Source of the DNA: Crossaster papposus
Taxonomy: Eukaryota > Echinodermata > Asteroidea > Velatida > Solasteridae
Length of the DNA: 64,000 nt
Assembly: GCA_037893245.1 (NCBI GenBank)
Contig: JBAIAA010000251.1
Span: 2,585,001-2,649,000 of the forward strand
Direction: 5' to 3'
Shown here: piece by piece, positions 21,166 through 33,889 of the stretch
Layout: the number at the start of each line of letters is the position of its first letter
Numbering within the stretch: position 1 is the first letter of the stretch
Program-made: the position numbers and the translations under genes
Notes under the pieces: generated by a model
The model's database searches: none
What the model was told of the DNA's origin: nothing
The model's input: the letters and a program-made list of their open reading frames with translations, nothing else

Positions 21166-21501
21166 TTATTATGGACTTTCTAAATTGTTACCGTTCTTTG
21201 CAAAAGTTTATCGGATTTTAAGTTTTCGACTGTTAGCTTGCTTTCCTAACCGTCATGTAAATACGCTGTCTATAGCTGACACTAATTTTGTATATACATA
21301 CTAAAATGTCAAGACTAACTTTAAATTTCTGTAAAACACTCGGTCCGTGTCGTAGTGTCAGTTGAAATTGTCAGTGATATTTTCCATAAATCTAGAGGGA
21401 AAATATGATTTAGTCGATGAGGTCGGTGGCTTTGAATTAGAGGGATTTCCCAAATACTCTTTGTGAAGCGAAGCAGAGTCCATCCCGAGCAAATGGTATT
21501 T

Positions 21502-21781
21502 GTATTATTATTTATTTCTGGTAATGAAACCGAGGATCCCTCAAAAGCGCTCTATAGACACTGTAGCTTATGTAAGCCTGAAGAAACATGTAGATAGAAG
21601 ACAATGATAAGAAGGTACAGTTTAAGAGGTGGGAGGAAACCCCAAAAGAATATACTGGGGAAAACCCACGGAATGGGACAAGGACTGAAAACCCAATCCA
21701 CATATTGACCCAGGCCGGATTCGAACCCGGGTCATAGTGGTGGAAGGCGAGGCAAAATCCACAACGCCAACCAGACTCCCC
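21502..21781 (-). mobile_element. tRNA-derived SINE, family 1, copy 2
   Basis: Full length, minus strand: head with a perfect B box (GGTTCGAATCC) near 21,720, TTATTATT tail at 21,502. Clearly the same family as 17,072 and 53,068. Confidence 0.8.
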
Positions 21782-21825
21782 CGATTTAATTCGCTATAAC
21801 ATGAAACAACTGAGAATAGTGATAT

Positions 21826-21971
21826 TCCCCTGTATGGGATGCTAGTCCATCGCCGGTTACTCCCCAACTGGTAAAGTTGCTTGCCCACGGACACAACATA
21901 TAAGCAACTGGATTTGAACCCCGACCATCTGATTATGAGTCACAAACCCTAACCGCTAGTCGACGCTCCCC
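21826..21971 (-). mobile_element. tRNA-derived SINE, second family
   Basis: Minus strand: ctagcggttaggg (A box), GGTTCAAATCC (B box), then gggcaagcaactttacc, a body typical of Ser-tRNA-like SINEs of marine animals. Ends by about 21,826. Confidence 0.6.
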
Positions 21972-22740
21972 CATGAAATACCATTTGTGCTAAGTAAACA
22001 AATTACATATTAAAAACAAATACAACAAACACAAATGTTGTCTGCTTTTGTGAATGTAGAAAAAGTTGCACAGGAAAATATACAAATTCACCATCATTTC
22101 ATTAAACCGTGGCCCAGTAATCATAGCGTTCCAAAAAACATTTGTGGTTTTTAGTGGAAATTTTCTTTTTTCCTACTTAACACTTCATGTGATGCAGATT
22201 TCGATTTTCCGTTGTTGCCAGCAGAAAACTTTGCACGTTTATGTGGAAATCGAAGTAAAAAACTCCCATCGCTGATAGCAACGTTTCTTGGAACCGCCGA
22301 TAGAGGGCAGTAGTTGCAACCTCGAATCAGGCTTTGTAGGCGCGGCGGTTAAGGAAATCACGTTGTTTTACTTAGGAACGAGGAGGCATGGACGGATTGG
22401 ACGGGAAAGGGGGGAGAGAGAGATCCCAAAGAATACAAAGATAGCGCAACAAGCACTATAGTGGTGACATTACTGGTAAGAAATCCATGCGCTGTGCACT
22501 GGCAATTTTGCTGGTTAAAAAGTTATATGTAGTCACTTTGGCCAAGAAAAAATACATGACATAAGAGCGCGTTTACATTGAAAATCATTGGACATGGACC
22601 TGGACATCATTGACTCCATGTGCACCCTTTGAGACTGGTTTAGTTTTTGTTTGTCAGTACTAAAATGCTTCAATACTATTTTATCTGCTCAGTTTGACAT
22701 TTCAGGATATGTTATCGCTTTCTGACGGTGATAGGTCATT
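21972..22740. other. Intergenic, no gene seen
   Basis: No long repeat or coding signal. Contains a purine-rich stretch near 22,410. Confidence 0.3.
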
Positions 22741-22945
22741 GCATGCCGGGTACACCCTTGAAGCACCCCTGTAAATATGCCAGGTATGCTGGGCGTTTGT
22801 TGGGGTGTTTGTTGGGGTGTTTGTTGGGGTGTTTGTTGGGGTGTTTGTCTTTCTGTATGTTTGTATAGTAGGATTGTAACGAAACTTGGTAGGTAGATAG
22901 CTTATGGATCAAGGATGATTCCATTAGATTTTCTGATTGATCTGA
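22741..22945. repeat. Dispersed repeat with a gtttgttggggt minisatellite
   Basis: Five units of about 15 bp (gtttgttggggt) at 22,796-22,850, followed by aacgaaacttggtaggtaga and gcttatggatcaaggatg. The same sequence of motifs recurs at 23,640-23,745 and, after the 1.4-kb element there, continues at 25,194 (gatagcttatagctcaagg). It is a repeat family into which other elements inserted. Confidence 0.6.
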
Positions 22946-23055
22946 ATCCAAATCAGAAAACGGAATCACTCTTATTTTTACGTTGAGATATGGCGTTTTG
23001 CGGTTGGGCGACATTTACCAATTGAGGGCGCCATACCTCACATCCGGTAACGTTG

Positions 23056-23477
23056 CAGCCCAGTCTCCTTAAATTGTGTACATATCACAATTTAAGTAAC
23101 TGTACATGCGCAGTAATGCTGGCAAAACGGAGGTTGCTTCTTAAAGAGTGAATAAACAAGTGTATGATGTTCTTAATTACTTGAATTAGTTAAAAAGAAT
23201 TGCTGTTAATGGGGTAATATGAACTGTTTTTCTTCTGTTTGTACCCTAACCCGACTTTTTCTTTCTTTCTGTACTCTAACCCGACTTTTCCCTTATCCTA
23301 CTCCAAATTTAAACCAACTAATTCAAGTAATTAAGAACATTGTACACTTGTGTATTCACTCTATAAGAACCAACCTCCGTTTTGCCAGCATTACTGCACA
23401 TGTACAGTTTCTTAAATTGTGATATACACAATTGGTCAATTGCGATATGTACATAATTTAAGAAGGAGACTAGGTTG
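23056..23477. mobile_element. hAT-like MITE with 8-bp duplication
   Basis: TAACGTTG at 23,048-23,055 and again at 23,478-23,485. Inverted ends cagcccagtctcctt and aaggagactaggttg, with arms of about 145 bp. The 8-bp duplication fits hAT. Confidence 0.8.
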
Positions 23478-23745
23478 TAACGTTGGTGCGCGTTTTTGCG
23501 TTTGGGGTGGAGGTCGGCTTTCTCCGAATTCAGTCTAGTGCCATTTTGCAAACCCCAGACTCGTCTTTGTCTCGGGCTTCATTCGTGCAGTTTAGCAATG
23601 GGCTGGCGTCGGATCGGAGACGCACCAAAGCCAGGGGTTTGGAAAACAGCTCTTGTTGATTTTTTTGTTGGGGTGTCGGGGTGTTTGTTTGTTTGTTTGG
23701 CAGGATTGAAAACTACTAGGACATTTTAACAACAATTGGTGGGTA

Positions 23746-25191
23746 CACTCTAAACAAAAAGTGTAAACTCTTGTTGTGTAAAACCGTTGGGTACAAAAAT
23801 TGTGTCATTTTTGCTCAATATTGAGCAAAACAAAATTTTCGATTGTACCTTCTACTTGTGTCATATCTAACACACACCAAAATGGGTAAAATAGTACCCC
23901 ACGTTGGCTACAAGTTCCAACTACACAGGCGAAGAGTTAAACTCACAATATTATTACACACGTGAAGGGTTTAAGAAACTGTGTTTACCCCACAGCTGTG
24001 CCATAAATCTGGCATGTACACTTTGAAAAGATCAATATTACCAAACATTAGTAAAATGTTACCACTGTGTGAAGGGTAAACTGATGCACGTGGCAACGTT
24101 TACCCAACATTGTGTACGCGTGTCATTTATCTACAAAATGGCTGCCGTTTGATAGACCTCGACAAGTTCTGGAATTTTGAAACCGTATTCGTAGGTTTCA
24201 GGGCAAGTCAGTGAAATGAATTTCCGTGGTGTTTGTTTATGTGATGCTGGTGTATGAGCATACAAATCAGGGGGTTTGAAAAAGTGACACACTTATTATT
24301 TATTGATTATTTGTAAAATGAACGTCACGCTGCGTTTAATTGCACGTGTGTACGTATTCCATACCCTGTATGTTGCACGTATCGCGGTGGCTGTCGTTAC
24401 GGCAGTTTACGATCCGATTCCCGACTTGCCCGACCTCACATTGACAATACTCTGGACCTTTCAATCTTGGAACAAGACTATTTAGTCGGGTGACAAGAGT
24501 GAAAGGTCCAGTGTATTGTCAATGTTAGGCTGGGTAAGCCGGGGAATCAGATCGTCAACTACCGTAACGATAGCCACTTCGTTCTCCGCAAGTGACCGAC
24601 ATTTGAACGATTTTAAATGATTTGAATAACGATGGAAATTGTAACGCCCCTTTCCTATTAAAATCAAACCATACAGCTTCATACAATTGGGAAATTTGAT
24701 CAAAATTTAATTCGTTTTCACTGACTTTCAAAACTATGAATCGGTTATTGAAATCTCTAGGTTGTCAAGCCCCGCGAATGCTGTCTCGGGCAATTCAAAT
24801 TACACAGGCCAAAGTTGAATAAACCTCAAAGGTCACAAAACAAAGGTGCACAATAGGTGATTAAAAACAACCCAAGTCATGGGGAAAATCAATAACACAA
24901 CAGTAATGGGTAGGAATTAAAACCCAATATCTGGGTAAGAAAATTACACAACACATGGGTAAAATCAGGGTTGGGTACAGTTTACACAAGTAATGAGTAA
25001 AAAGGGAACATGGTCGTCACATGGGTAAACTTCTTACACAACTTTGTTGTGCAAATACTGTAACACAATTATGTACTTTTGTACACTCTAGCTGTTGTGT
25101 AAACCGTTTACACAAGTGGACATCCATGTTCCCTTTTTACTCTCAAAAAGGTAGTAATTGTACTCAATATTGGGCAATTTTTTTTAGAGTG
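23746..25191. mobile_element. 1.4-kb non-autonomous TIR element, TA duplication
   Basis: Ends CACTCTAAA and TTTAGAGTG with TA at 23,744 and 25,192. Flanking repeat sequence joins up when it is removed. Inside are many tttacccaac / gggtaaa words in both directions and a nested palindrome (24,385-24,480 against 24,490-24,600). No transposase. Confidence 0.7.
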
Positions 25192-25329
25192 TAGATAGCT
25201 TATAGCTCAAGGATTATAGCTTATAGCTAGAGCCACCGTACATGTACAGCGGATCTCAGTCCAGCGAGCCACTGTACATCGGATGTCTGCCCAGCGGTTC
25301 TGGTACCGACAAGCAACCGCTTCGCTGCA

Positions 25330-26184
25330 TTGGCGACAGAGGATCCCGTTATCATCGACTCTAGCACCGGTGATTCCAGGACCGAGGGCGAGTTGGTGAT
25401 CGACACGTACTTCGAAGTCTTGCAGCTAAACGGCCAGCCTTATACTGAGGAGCAGGGATCCTGTCCATCCCCAACCCAAGACAATTTGCCCTGTCCCTCA
25501 AAACCTAAGATTTACTTTGAGTTTCATGAGCAACTGAATCAATACCGGAAAAAGCACAAGAAGCTGACCACTGCAAAGGACAAACCGGCACCTAAAGTGA
25601 AACAACCAGCACCCACACCAACGGAACACCACTGTGCAGATGTGCTTCTAATTGGTGACTCGATGATAAAACGGCTTCAGTCCAGGAGATTGAGCAGGCA
25701 AAATAAAGTGATGTGTCACACCATGCGTGGAGCAAAAATCCAAGATCTTGCTCCACACGCCATACAGCTGTCGACCAAGCACGACGTCACTCGGGTAATT
25801 CTCCATGTTGGAACCAACAACACATCCGACAACCCGGAGACTATTGCCGCTCAGACCACCTGCCTCGACGAGTCACTACAACCAAGATCAGTGACAATAT
25901 CTTCGATCATACACCGTAAAAACCAAACGGTGCCACAGTGCAAGAGAGTGGATGATTCCAATAATCTGCTGAAGTCCATAGCAAAGCAAAATATCTGGGG
26001 CTTCATTGACAACGGTAACATAAACTCAAACCACCTTGTGTCGGACGGCGTGCACCTCAACTCAGCAGGAGTGCGCCTACTTGCCACGAACATTATTCAA
26101 CACATCAACGGATCACCAAAGACCTTTGTCGCACCCCACATCAGAGAACCACTTTCGGTCAGAGTTTGTACTCTGATGTCCTGA
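25330..26184 (+). CDS. LINE ORF1 with SGNH esterase domain
   Basis: About 284 residues in one open frame; the first codon is unclear (TTG at 25,330, no clear ATG before). From about residue 105 it has VLLIGDSMIKRL (block I), VILHVGTNN (block III) and LVSDGVHLNSAGVRLLA (block V), the SGNH-hydrolase fold found in ORF1 of L2/CR1-clade LINEs. The region before it is Pro/Lys-rich. It may act as an RNA/lipid-associated accessory protein in retrotransposition, as known for the family. The frame is open, but the LINE as a whole is dead because ORF2 is cut. Confidence 0.75.
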   Translation: MATEDPVIIDSSTGDSRTEGELVIDTYFEVLQLNGQPYTEEQGSCPSPTQDNLPCPSKPKIYFEFHEQLNQYRKKHKKLTTAKDKPAPKVKQPAPTPTEHHCADVLLIGDSMIKRLQSRRLSRQNKVMCHTMRGAKIQDLAPHAIQLSTKHDVTRVILHVGTNNTSDNPETIAAQTTCLDESLQPRSVTISSIIHRKNQTVPQCKRVDDSNNLLKSIAKQNIWGFIDNGNINSNHLVSDGVHLNSAGVRLLATNIIQHINGSPKTFVAPHIREPLSVRVCTLMS

Positions 26185-26344
26185 TGAAGCGGACTACAGC
26201 GACCCGTGATGTTCCGACGGGTTTTCTAATGGCCAACCAGTATTACCCGTACCCCCATCAGAAACGGCACCAAACCCACCTCAATCAACGACGGCAGCCA
26301 GTATCCCAGACCAGAGCACCCCCAACACACCATCGAGGCCAGGA

Positions 26345-28046
26345 GTGGAACCAACATCTGAAAATGGTCAGGGAGCTGCTCAACCCCCAAGGCAAGGTTC
26401 TAAACTAGACATAATAGATGGCATTATCTGCAATCCAAATCCCGGGGGTTTCTCATTCGCCCATCTTAACGTCAGAAGCCTCATAAACAAATTTGACCAT
26501 TTTAAGATTGTAAAGTCTAGAAATCCATTCGACATCATCTGTCTAAACGAAACTTGTTGCGACGCCTCAATCTCTGATGATGAGATAACTCTTCCAAATT
26601 ATTATATTGTCAGAAAAGACAGGAACCGACATGGTGGCGGGGTTGCAATTTACATTCGAGATACCCTAATGTTCTCTCGTCGTGAAGATCTCGAAATAGA
26701 TGATGTCGAGTGTATATGGGTTGAAATTAAGTGTAAACAAAGACAGCCTGTTCTTATCAGTTCTATTTATAGGCCTCCCTCAAGCTCTGTCGAATTTATG
26801 GGAAAACTGAGTGATATCCTTAATAAGGCCTCATGTGAATGTAACGAAATATTACAACTGGGGACTTTAATTATGATGTTTCAGAGGAACACGATAGTAT
26901 ACAAACACATCCAATTATTTCTTGTTTTAGTTTGTTCCAAATGGCGCAACTTATACATGACCCAACACGTGTCACCGAATCCACTCAAACTACCATCGAT
27001 CTCATTTTTAGTTCCCACCCAGCGCTAATAAAGGACTGTGGTATTTTACCAGTCCTAATCATTATCTTGTTTATGGGCTACATAATTGGAAAACACCAAC
27101 AATGAAAGGTCGTTCAATAAATTTTCGATGTCTAAAAAATATAGACAGTGATGCATTCACGGACGATCTCCGTAATGCACCATAGCAATATGTTTTTGGT
27201 TGTTATGATGTGGAGAAAGCGTGGTGTATATGGTACTCCATATTTGTGGGTATTATTAACTTCCATGCGCCAGTCAAAACAAAACGCATTCGGGGTGCCT
27301 CAGTACCGTGGCTCGATAGCGAAATTCTTAAACTTATGCGGCAACGCGATCGTGTACACAAAATTGCAAAGCACACCGGCTTACAAATCCATTGGGATTC
27401 ATACGAAACCTGCGGAACAATGTAACTAATAAAATCCGCAGTAAAAAGAGTAATTACTACACATCCGCCATAAAAGAAAATAAAAGCAATTCATCTATGC
27501 TGTGGAAAACTCTGAAGGAGGTACTCCCTAAGAAACAAACAATGTACCAAATTCGATTACTTCCCCAAATGGGGACAATATTGACGATATTGCCGACATT
27601 GCTGATACATTAAATGAACACTTTTCAACAATTAGCAAGCGTACTGCTGGAAACTACCCTTTGCGTGAACTTGAAATAAATGACAATACTGACGCCTCTA
27701 TTTTTGATTCTTTTGTAGTACCTAATATTACAGAAGAGTTTGTCCAAAAGCAAATATCATCCATGTCGGTTGGGAAAGTAACAGGTCCGGATGGAATTAG
27801 TGTTAAAATTATTAAAATTGCTTCACCCTATATCATTAAATCTTTAACTCATATTTGTAACCCGTCTATAAGATGTGAGCGATACCCTAAAGATTGGAAA
27901 CATGCTTTAGTAACACCAATTCACAAGGTAGGAGATAAATGTAGTCCAGGTAACTATCGGCCTATTTCTATACTGCCAATTATCTCTAAGATTTTAGAAA
28001 GATGGGTGTACTCATCGGTATATAAATACCTTGATGAAAACAATCT
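26345..28046 (+). mobile_element. L2/CR1-like LINE ORF2: endonuclease and partial RT, truncated
   Basis: The APE-type endonuclease begins near 26,450 (FAHLNVRSLINKF, IICLNET, GGGVAIYIRDT, SSIYRPPS) and stays open to 27,028. Downstream the frame changes more than once (27,148-27,613). The RT starts near 27,661 and holds VGKVTGPDGIS and GNYRPISILPIISKILER. The match stops at YLDENNL, about 28,046, well before the catalytic Y-x-D-D, where unrelated virus-like sequence begins. This is a 3'-truncated, frameshifted LINE. Confidence 0.8.
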
Positions 28047-29450
28047 GATGATGATGGTGATTCATGAGCAGACTTTGAGGAAGATTCTCAAGAAGATCGG
28101 ATTGGGGATTAAGAGCTACCAGACAAAGGAGGACGAGGAGAATCAGCCGCGGAAAAGTCAATGAGAAATTTGTAAAGAAATATCAATGATATGATTATAG
28201 AGTTCAGTTCAGGGACTTGGAGGAATTATCATTACGGGAATGTTTACCACGTCTGGATTGTATATTTGGGAGCCTTTTAGAAGGATTAACATATGGTATC
28301 CCCGGTGAAGACAGAGTAAGGTATACACATTTAAACATTGTTGCATTGTTGCTTCCCCGAAACACCGTGTTTGCATTAATCTGTGTCCGCTTTTCCACCA
28401 ATATCTTTCTTCCAACTTATCGTCGGCAACTTAATAGTTTAAACAAGTCTTTATTCGTCACTGTCTTCCTCGCTATCCTTCTGTTCGCACTTGCTGGAAC
28501 ACACAGCTTTACCTTACATACGCACTGTGGACATTCCTTTGTATTCGTGTAGTTAACAAACTTTGACTAAATACTCATTTTTCTCGCTTCCCCAAAACAA
28601 ATTTACCCTCAAATTAGGATTATGGGCCTCTCAGCTGTCCCTTCTATCTTTTCTATATATAACCCTAACCCGTTTTTCCTCTAGCGCTCTTTTTCGGAAA
28701 CTGAAAAACGGATTGTGGACGTGTGCAAGTCCACACACCGTAACCTCTTCCCGCATCGTGTGGACCTATATTGTTCGGAGGTCCACAGTGCGTATGCAAG
28801 ACTAACTCAGTCCGTCAAATGTGGCCGTGTGGGTTTAGGCATTACTCTATTAAAGGCTTTGTTTACTTCCACGTCTTTATTGACCTTTTCTTCGAAATCT
28901 TCTAAAATATCTCAATGAGTATCATTATCGTGTAGATGTATGTAACCTGACAAGAAATATGTGTAGTTGTTAACAAAGATTCGCTTGACTGCCCAGAGGG
29001 TCTTCCTTTGGTTTTTTTTCTTGGCCCAGGTTGACACACTTTTCGTATTTTTCATTCCACATTTCTGTAGTGGCTTCTTTAGTCTCTGACAACCAGTCTA
29101 TATAGGCAGCATTGTCTTCCAACTTAGAATAGACCCGTCTTCATCAGATGATTCGTCATCATATTCTACCTCCGTTTCGGATTCGGAATCATCTTCCTCG
29201 ACATCTTCGTCTTCGTCCTGCGAAGATTTAATTTCACTGTTTTCTATTTCCAAAACTTTAATTCTACGCTTTTTAAAATCGGGTTCGGAATTATCCACGT
29301 CAGAGTTGTCGGCAAGATCATCGTCAACTTCATTTATTTTAGATGCATCTTCAGCATGTACAATTTCTGCATGCCTCCGTAGGTTATATCTCCGTTCCAA
29401 GCGTTTATTACACTGGTGACAAGCAGTAATTACATTCATGTTGAGTCTTT
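28047..29450. mobile_element. Fossil fragment of a Polinton/adintovirus-like element
   Basis: Two pieces recall this group. On the plus strand (about 28,195-28,320) is FRDLEELSLRECLPRLDCIF-type sequence like a conserved early segment of a protein of these elements. On the minus strand (29,098-29,439) is a C2H2 finger (CHQCNKRLERRYNLRRH) followed by a long acidic region, as in their accompanying zinc-finger protein. Neither polymerase, capsid nor integrase is seen. It is broken, with several breaks, and looks old. Assignment is from memory of the families. Confidence 0.4.
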
Positions 29451-29699
29451 GAACGTTAATATTCGAATGGCAAGAAACGTAGGAAATCGTTTAATATGAT
29501 AACAATCTATTTTAATCATTTTGTGCTCTTGTTACTCCTGTGTGCTTTTTTTTACTCGTTTGTGCTCTTTTTTACTATTGTTGTGCTCTTTTAAAACTCT
29601 TTTTGTGGTCTGTTTTCGCACATTTTATTCATTTTAACGATTAGTACGATTAGTAGCTTCCGCTGTTTTTGTCAGTTTAATGAAAGTTTTATTTATATT

Positions 29700-32600
29700 A
29701 TGGGTTAACATAGCCGTTACAACTACATGCAGATTAAACCCGGGACTTCACTCCGTCCCGTGTCAAGCATTATGCACACATTTGTGTTCCTAAAACACAA
29801 AATAGTATTGTTTATTTTTATTTACAACGTCAACTTACTTATTTACAACCACCGAACCACTTCCATCGGTATCTGTTTCGCTTTCAACCGCGGCCAATGT
29901 TTCCGGGCTAGGTGTCGATTTGCCCACAAGTGCTCCGCTTGTTTGTCCCTTGGCCACTCGGCCGACGATTGCCGAGGTAATTCCCGCACCGCACGGGGTG
30001 CAGCCAACACAGCCACTATTGCAAACCCCAGTAAAACTAACTAATATGCGCCCGTTTCTCAACACATACCCAGACCGACAGGATGCGCATAGATTGGTAA
30101 ATGGTTTTACTTTTGGTTTTCGATTGGGATATTCCGGACCGCGTGTTAGTTCTTTTGCGCGAAATTGTGTATCCGTCCGTGAGTATCAAGCATTGTTACA
30201 AGACAAAATTGACCGCGAGGTGCAGTTGGGCCGCATTGCCGGTCTTTATTTAACCCCTCCTTTGCCCAATTTACGCTGTTCCCCAATCGGTCTGATACCT
30301 AAACAAACTCCGGGTCAATTTCGTTTGATTCACAATCTGTCATCTCCTATAGGTGACTCAGTCAACGATCACATTGACCCGTCTATTACGGCTGTTAGTT
30401 ACACAAGTTTCGATGATGCTGTTACTTTGGTTTCTAGTTTTGGTCCCGGTGCCCTTATGGCCAAATCAGATATAAAATCGGCATTTCGCTTACTGCCAGT
30501 TCACCCAGATGACTTTGATTTGTTAGGGTTTTACTTTAATGGGTCATATTACTATGATAAATGCATGCCCATGGGCTGTTCAATATCATGCGTAACATTT
30601 GAGAGATTTAGCACCTTTCTTGAGTATTGTGCCCGCAAAGTAGCAGCCACTGATAATATCCTTCATTACCTTGACGATTTCTTTTTCGTTGGGAGTACCG
30701 ATTCCGATGATTGCGCACGCGCCCTTAACTCTTTTACTGTAGTTTGTACGAAGTTTGGGGTTCCCTTAGCTGTGGACAAAACCGAAGGACCGACCACTCA
30801 TATCACTTTCCTAGGCTTAGCAATCGACACTGTTGCGCAGGAGATTCAAGTTCCAACGGAAAAAATTGTTTCGATCATGGCAAAACTAGATAATGCATTG
30901 GGTAGACAGAAACTTACTCTGCGGGAGCTTCAGTCATTGTTGGGGAGTTTGAATTTTATCTGTAAGGCCGTTCGCCCAGGCCGCGCGTTTTTGCGTCGTT
31001 TGTTTGACTTAACAAGTGGCGTTCAAAGACCACATCATCGTGTCCGTATTTCATCGGGGGCACGAGCTGACATGTTGGCCTAGAAGCAGTTTTTGACACA
31101 TTTTAACGGTTCAGTCATATTCCCCGACCAAGTTTGGCAATTTTATATAGAAATGCCGGCGTTCGTTCAATATTTCTGTCGGCCCCCGTACGCATTCGGT
31201 TTACCAGCGTGCTTAGCAATCCTTCCCCCTACACCCGTCTTGCCCACTTCTTGTGCACTTCAATATTGTTCTTGCTAGTGCTTAGTAATTTTGATAATTT
31301 CATATATATTTGATGTGCGCATACTATTTCGTTGTTTTTGTGTGTTTATCTTCCTTTCACGAGTCACGGTGCAACGGGCGTACTGGCCTTCAATGTGGAT
31401 TGTGGGCGACGTTGTCGTCAATTGGACCTGCCGGGCTCAAGTTCGTTGACAACGGATTGAGAAGCTCTGCACGCATTAGCGACCGTCCATGTAGCTGCAC
31501 CAGGGAGCCACAGCCATCGAACCCGGACTATATGACAATTAATTTCGGTTCTACCGATCTGGGAGGTATTGCAGCACACATACAGAACTGTTTGTGCTAT
31601 CAATCACTGAAATATAATTTGTACCACGTCTCTCATGTCTTTATTATTTAACAACAACGGGCCTATTTGGCGGCGGTCATTACTGACCGTTTGGCGGAAT
31701 TGCATTCGGGACGCCGTCGTAGGCCCCATTAACTTAACTTTATACCAACATAAGCCGTGCCAATTATACGAATTTTAAGGCAAATGTAATGATAATATTT
31801 GCGGCTTCATGTTTAACCTTAATTGTATTTACAGCTGTGTTAAGGCGGCTATGTTAACAGTACATTTTTAGTTTCGCGGATTGTCGGGTTTTGTGTTATT
31901 TTGGTAAATGGCTAAAACATGATGGCGATACCATTATTGGGTTTTCGTAAAGTGCGAAAACATGATGGTATGGGCGCCGTTATCGGGTTTTACGTTGTTT
32001 TGGTAAATAACTCAAACATGATAGTAATACGTTTTAATGTCGCGATCGGTACAGCGCTAATTATTGGGTTTTCGTAAAGTACGAAGACATGATTAGTGCT
32101 GGCGCTTTCATTGGGTTTGATGTTATTTTGGTAAATAACTAAAACATAATGGCGATACCGTTATTGGGTTTTCGTAAAGTACGAAGACATGATGGTATGG
32201 GCGCCGTTATCGGGTTTTACGTTATTTTGGTAAATAACTAAAACATGATAGCGATACGGTTTAATGTCGCGATCGGTACAGCGCTAATTATTGGGTTTTC
32301 GTAAAGTGCGAGGACATGATTAGTGCTGGGGCTATCATGGGGTTTTATGTTATTTTGGTAAATAACTAAAACATGATAGAAATACGTTGTAATTTCGCTA
32401 TCTGAAGCAAACACTATTGTAATATACTATTGTATTATACTGTTGGTTTGAAATAATAATATGTTTTGAGATCAACCTCTGGCAATAAACTGCTCCGGCC
32501 TTTCGATACATAAAGAAAATAAACTCTTTGGGCCAATGCCTGAATAATTTGTCATGTGTCCTGTCGCATGGGGTAATAATGTATTTATGCTCGATTGTTT
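29700..32600 (+). mobile_element. DIRS-like retroelement fossil
   Basis: A gag-type CCCH plus CCHC finger (FNRGQCFRARCRFAH, CSACLSLGHSADDC) at about 29,865-29,990 is followed by an RT with KSDIKSAFRLLPVHPDD, CMPMGCSISC, LHYLDDFFFVG and FLGLAID (about 30,100-31,080), in the style of tyrosine-recombinase retroelements. Traces of RNase H follow. No whole recombinase was found. Tandem repeats at 31,850-32,400 probably belong to the 3' region. It is broken, although the RT part reads well, which suggests moderate age. Confidence 0.65.
31850..32400. repeat. Tandem repeats with internal inverted words, DIRS-like 3' region
   Basis: Two alternating subunits (one with gggcgccgttatcgggtttt, one with gcgatcggtacagcgctaat) form a dimer of about 230 bp present about twice. 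Every subunit has tattgggttttcgtaaagt and ttttggtaaataact. The following stretch 32,465-32,575 recurs at 4,900-5,010. Confidence 0.75.
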
Positions 32601-33885
32601 ACATCAAAAGCCGATACTCCCAAAACTGAAACGCTCGATCAGCAAATAAGCGTTTCATGTTTGTTCTCGGCGCGAACAGCGCACCATTATTCGATTGCGA
32701 GAAAGTATCCGCTGCAGATGATTTTGCCGTAATGCCTTTTAAAACTGGCATGATGCGCGTAAGTTGTTTGCGTCTGTTCTACTTGCACACACGTTGCATT
32801 TAGAGTACCTTTTCAAAATTCAACACATATATTGTTATTATGTTCTACAACACGCACATGGATTCAAAATGTTAGCGCTTTAGTAATTTAATACAGATCT
32901 ATGGGAAAAACACAGCAGGGGCCTCAATGTAGAAAAACTCAAATGTTCGATTCTACAAAAAGACACACATCTTCACTAATTAATTACGGCTAATTAACCA
33001 CCGTGGTAATTCTAATTGCCGGGTTCATGTAAAATTTAAAATGCTCCAATATAATCATGTAAAGGTTTCCGTACTGCAAACGTGTTTGCAAAGTAGTATT
33101 TTATGAAGTTTAAAAATAGGAGAAATTTCTTTTTCAATTAACTCAAAAACGCTTTTAGTGACGAAATGTGACTCACCACTGAGAAGTGCATCATGGGATG
33201 ACGACACAGAAAGCCCATCTGCCGACAAGTTGTGTTCGAGCCACACTTTTATTTATGAGAAGGAGCGACCAAAGCATTATATACCAAACCCTACAAGGGC
33301 AAATCGATACTCGACACAGATTGTGATTAATAACAGATTTTATTCGAGACCCGATTCCGTAGTCAGAACTGAACTGGTTCACAAACGACAATATTAAGGT
33401 TGTTCATCAATACTCAACTCTGCGTAATAATTGAGCTGAAAATGTCTGACCTTTTTTTTCTATCGATTACATTTCAGGTCCCGAACAAAAATAAAAACCT
33501 TAAACAAAAATTAACAAAGGCAGAAATTGGCAAACATCAACGAAACATAACTATCAAATTTACTACTCCTAATTTACTCAATTTAGTTAGTCCATATTGT
33601 GTTAGCAATCGATATGAACGGGTCTATACAAGCCAGCTAGACTGGTTCCCTGAAAGAAAACAACCCCTTACGTTTCTAATAAATACAATTATTTGTTCAC
33701 GTACGAATACGATTCACTCACAACACTTGCGAAACTCAGAGGTTAAAAATAGAAAGTGACAACATCCCTAAAAATAAATTTCCTACGCAAATACTTCAAT
33801 CGGCTCCGATCGTCTAATCTGCTCCATCAATCCTTCCCGGATGTACTCACCGTATGCAAACATATGTTCCATACAGTATTTCCTG
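32601..33885. other. Intergenic or unrecognised element sequence
   Basis: Open frames of 63-119 codons (longest 33,400-33,759, Lys/Asn-rich) show no recognisable domain. It may belong to the internal part of the LTR element that follows. Confidence 0.3.
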
Positions 33886-33889
33886 TACA

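Noticed and set aside
22796-22850. Coding repeat (NKHPNKHPNKHP on the minus strand)
   Set aside because: It arises from a 15-bp minisatellite in a dispersed repeat, with no gene around it.
33400-33759. 119-codon open frame
   Set aside because: Low-complexity Lys/Asn-rich composition, no domain, no splice context. It may be random or part of the LTR element.
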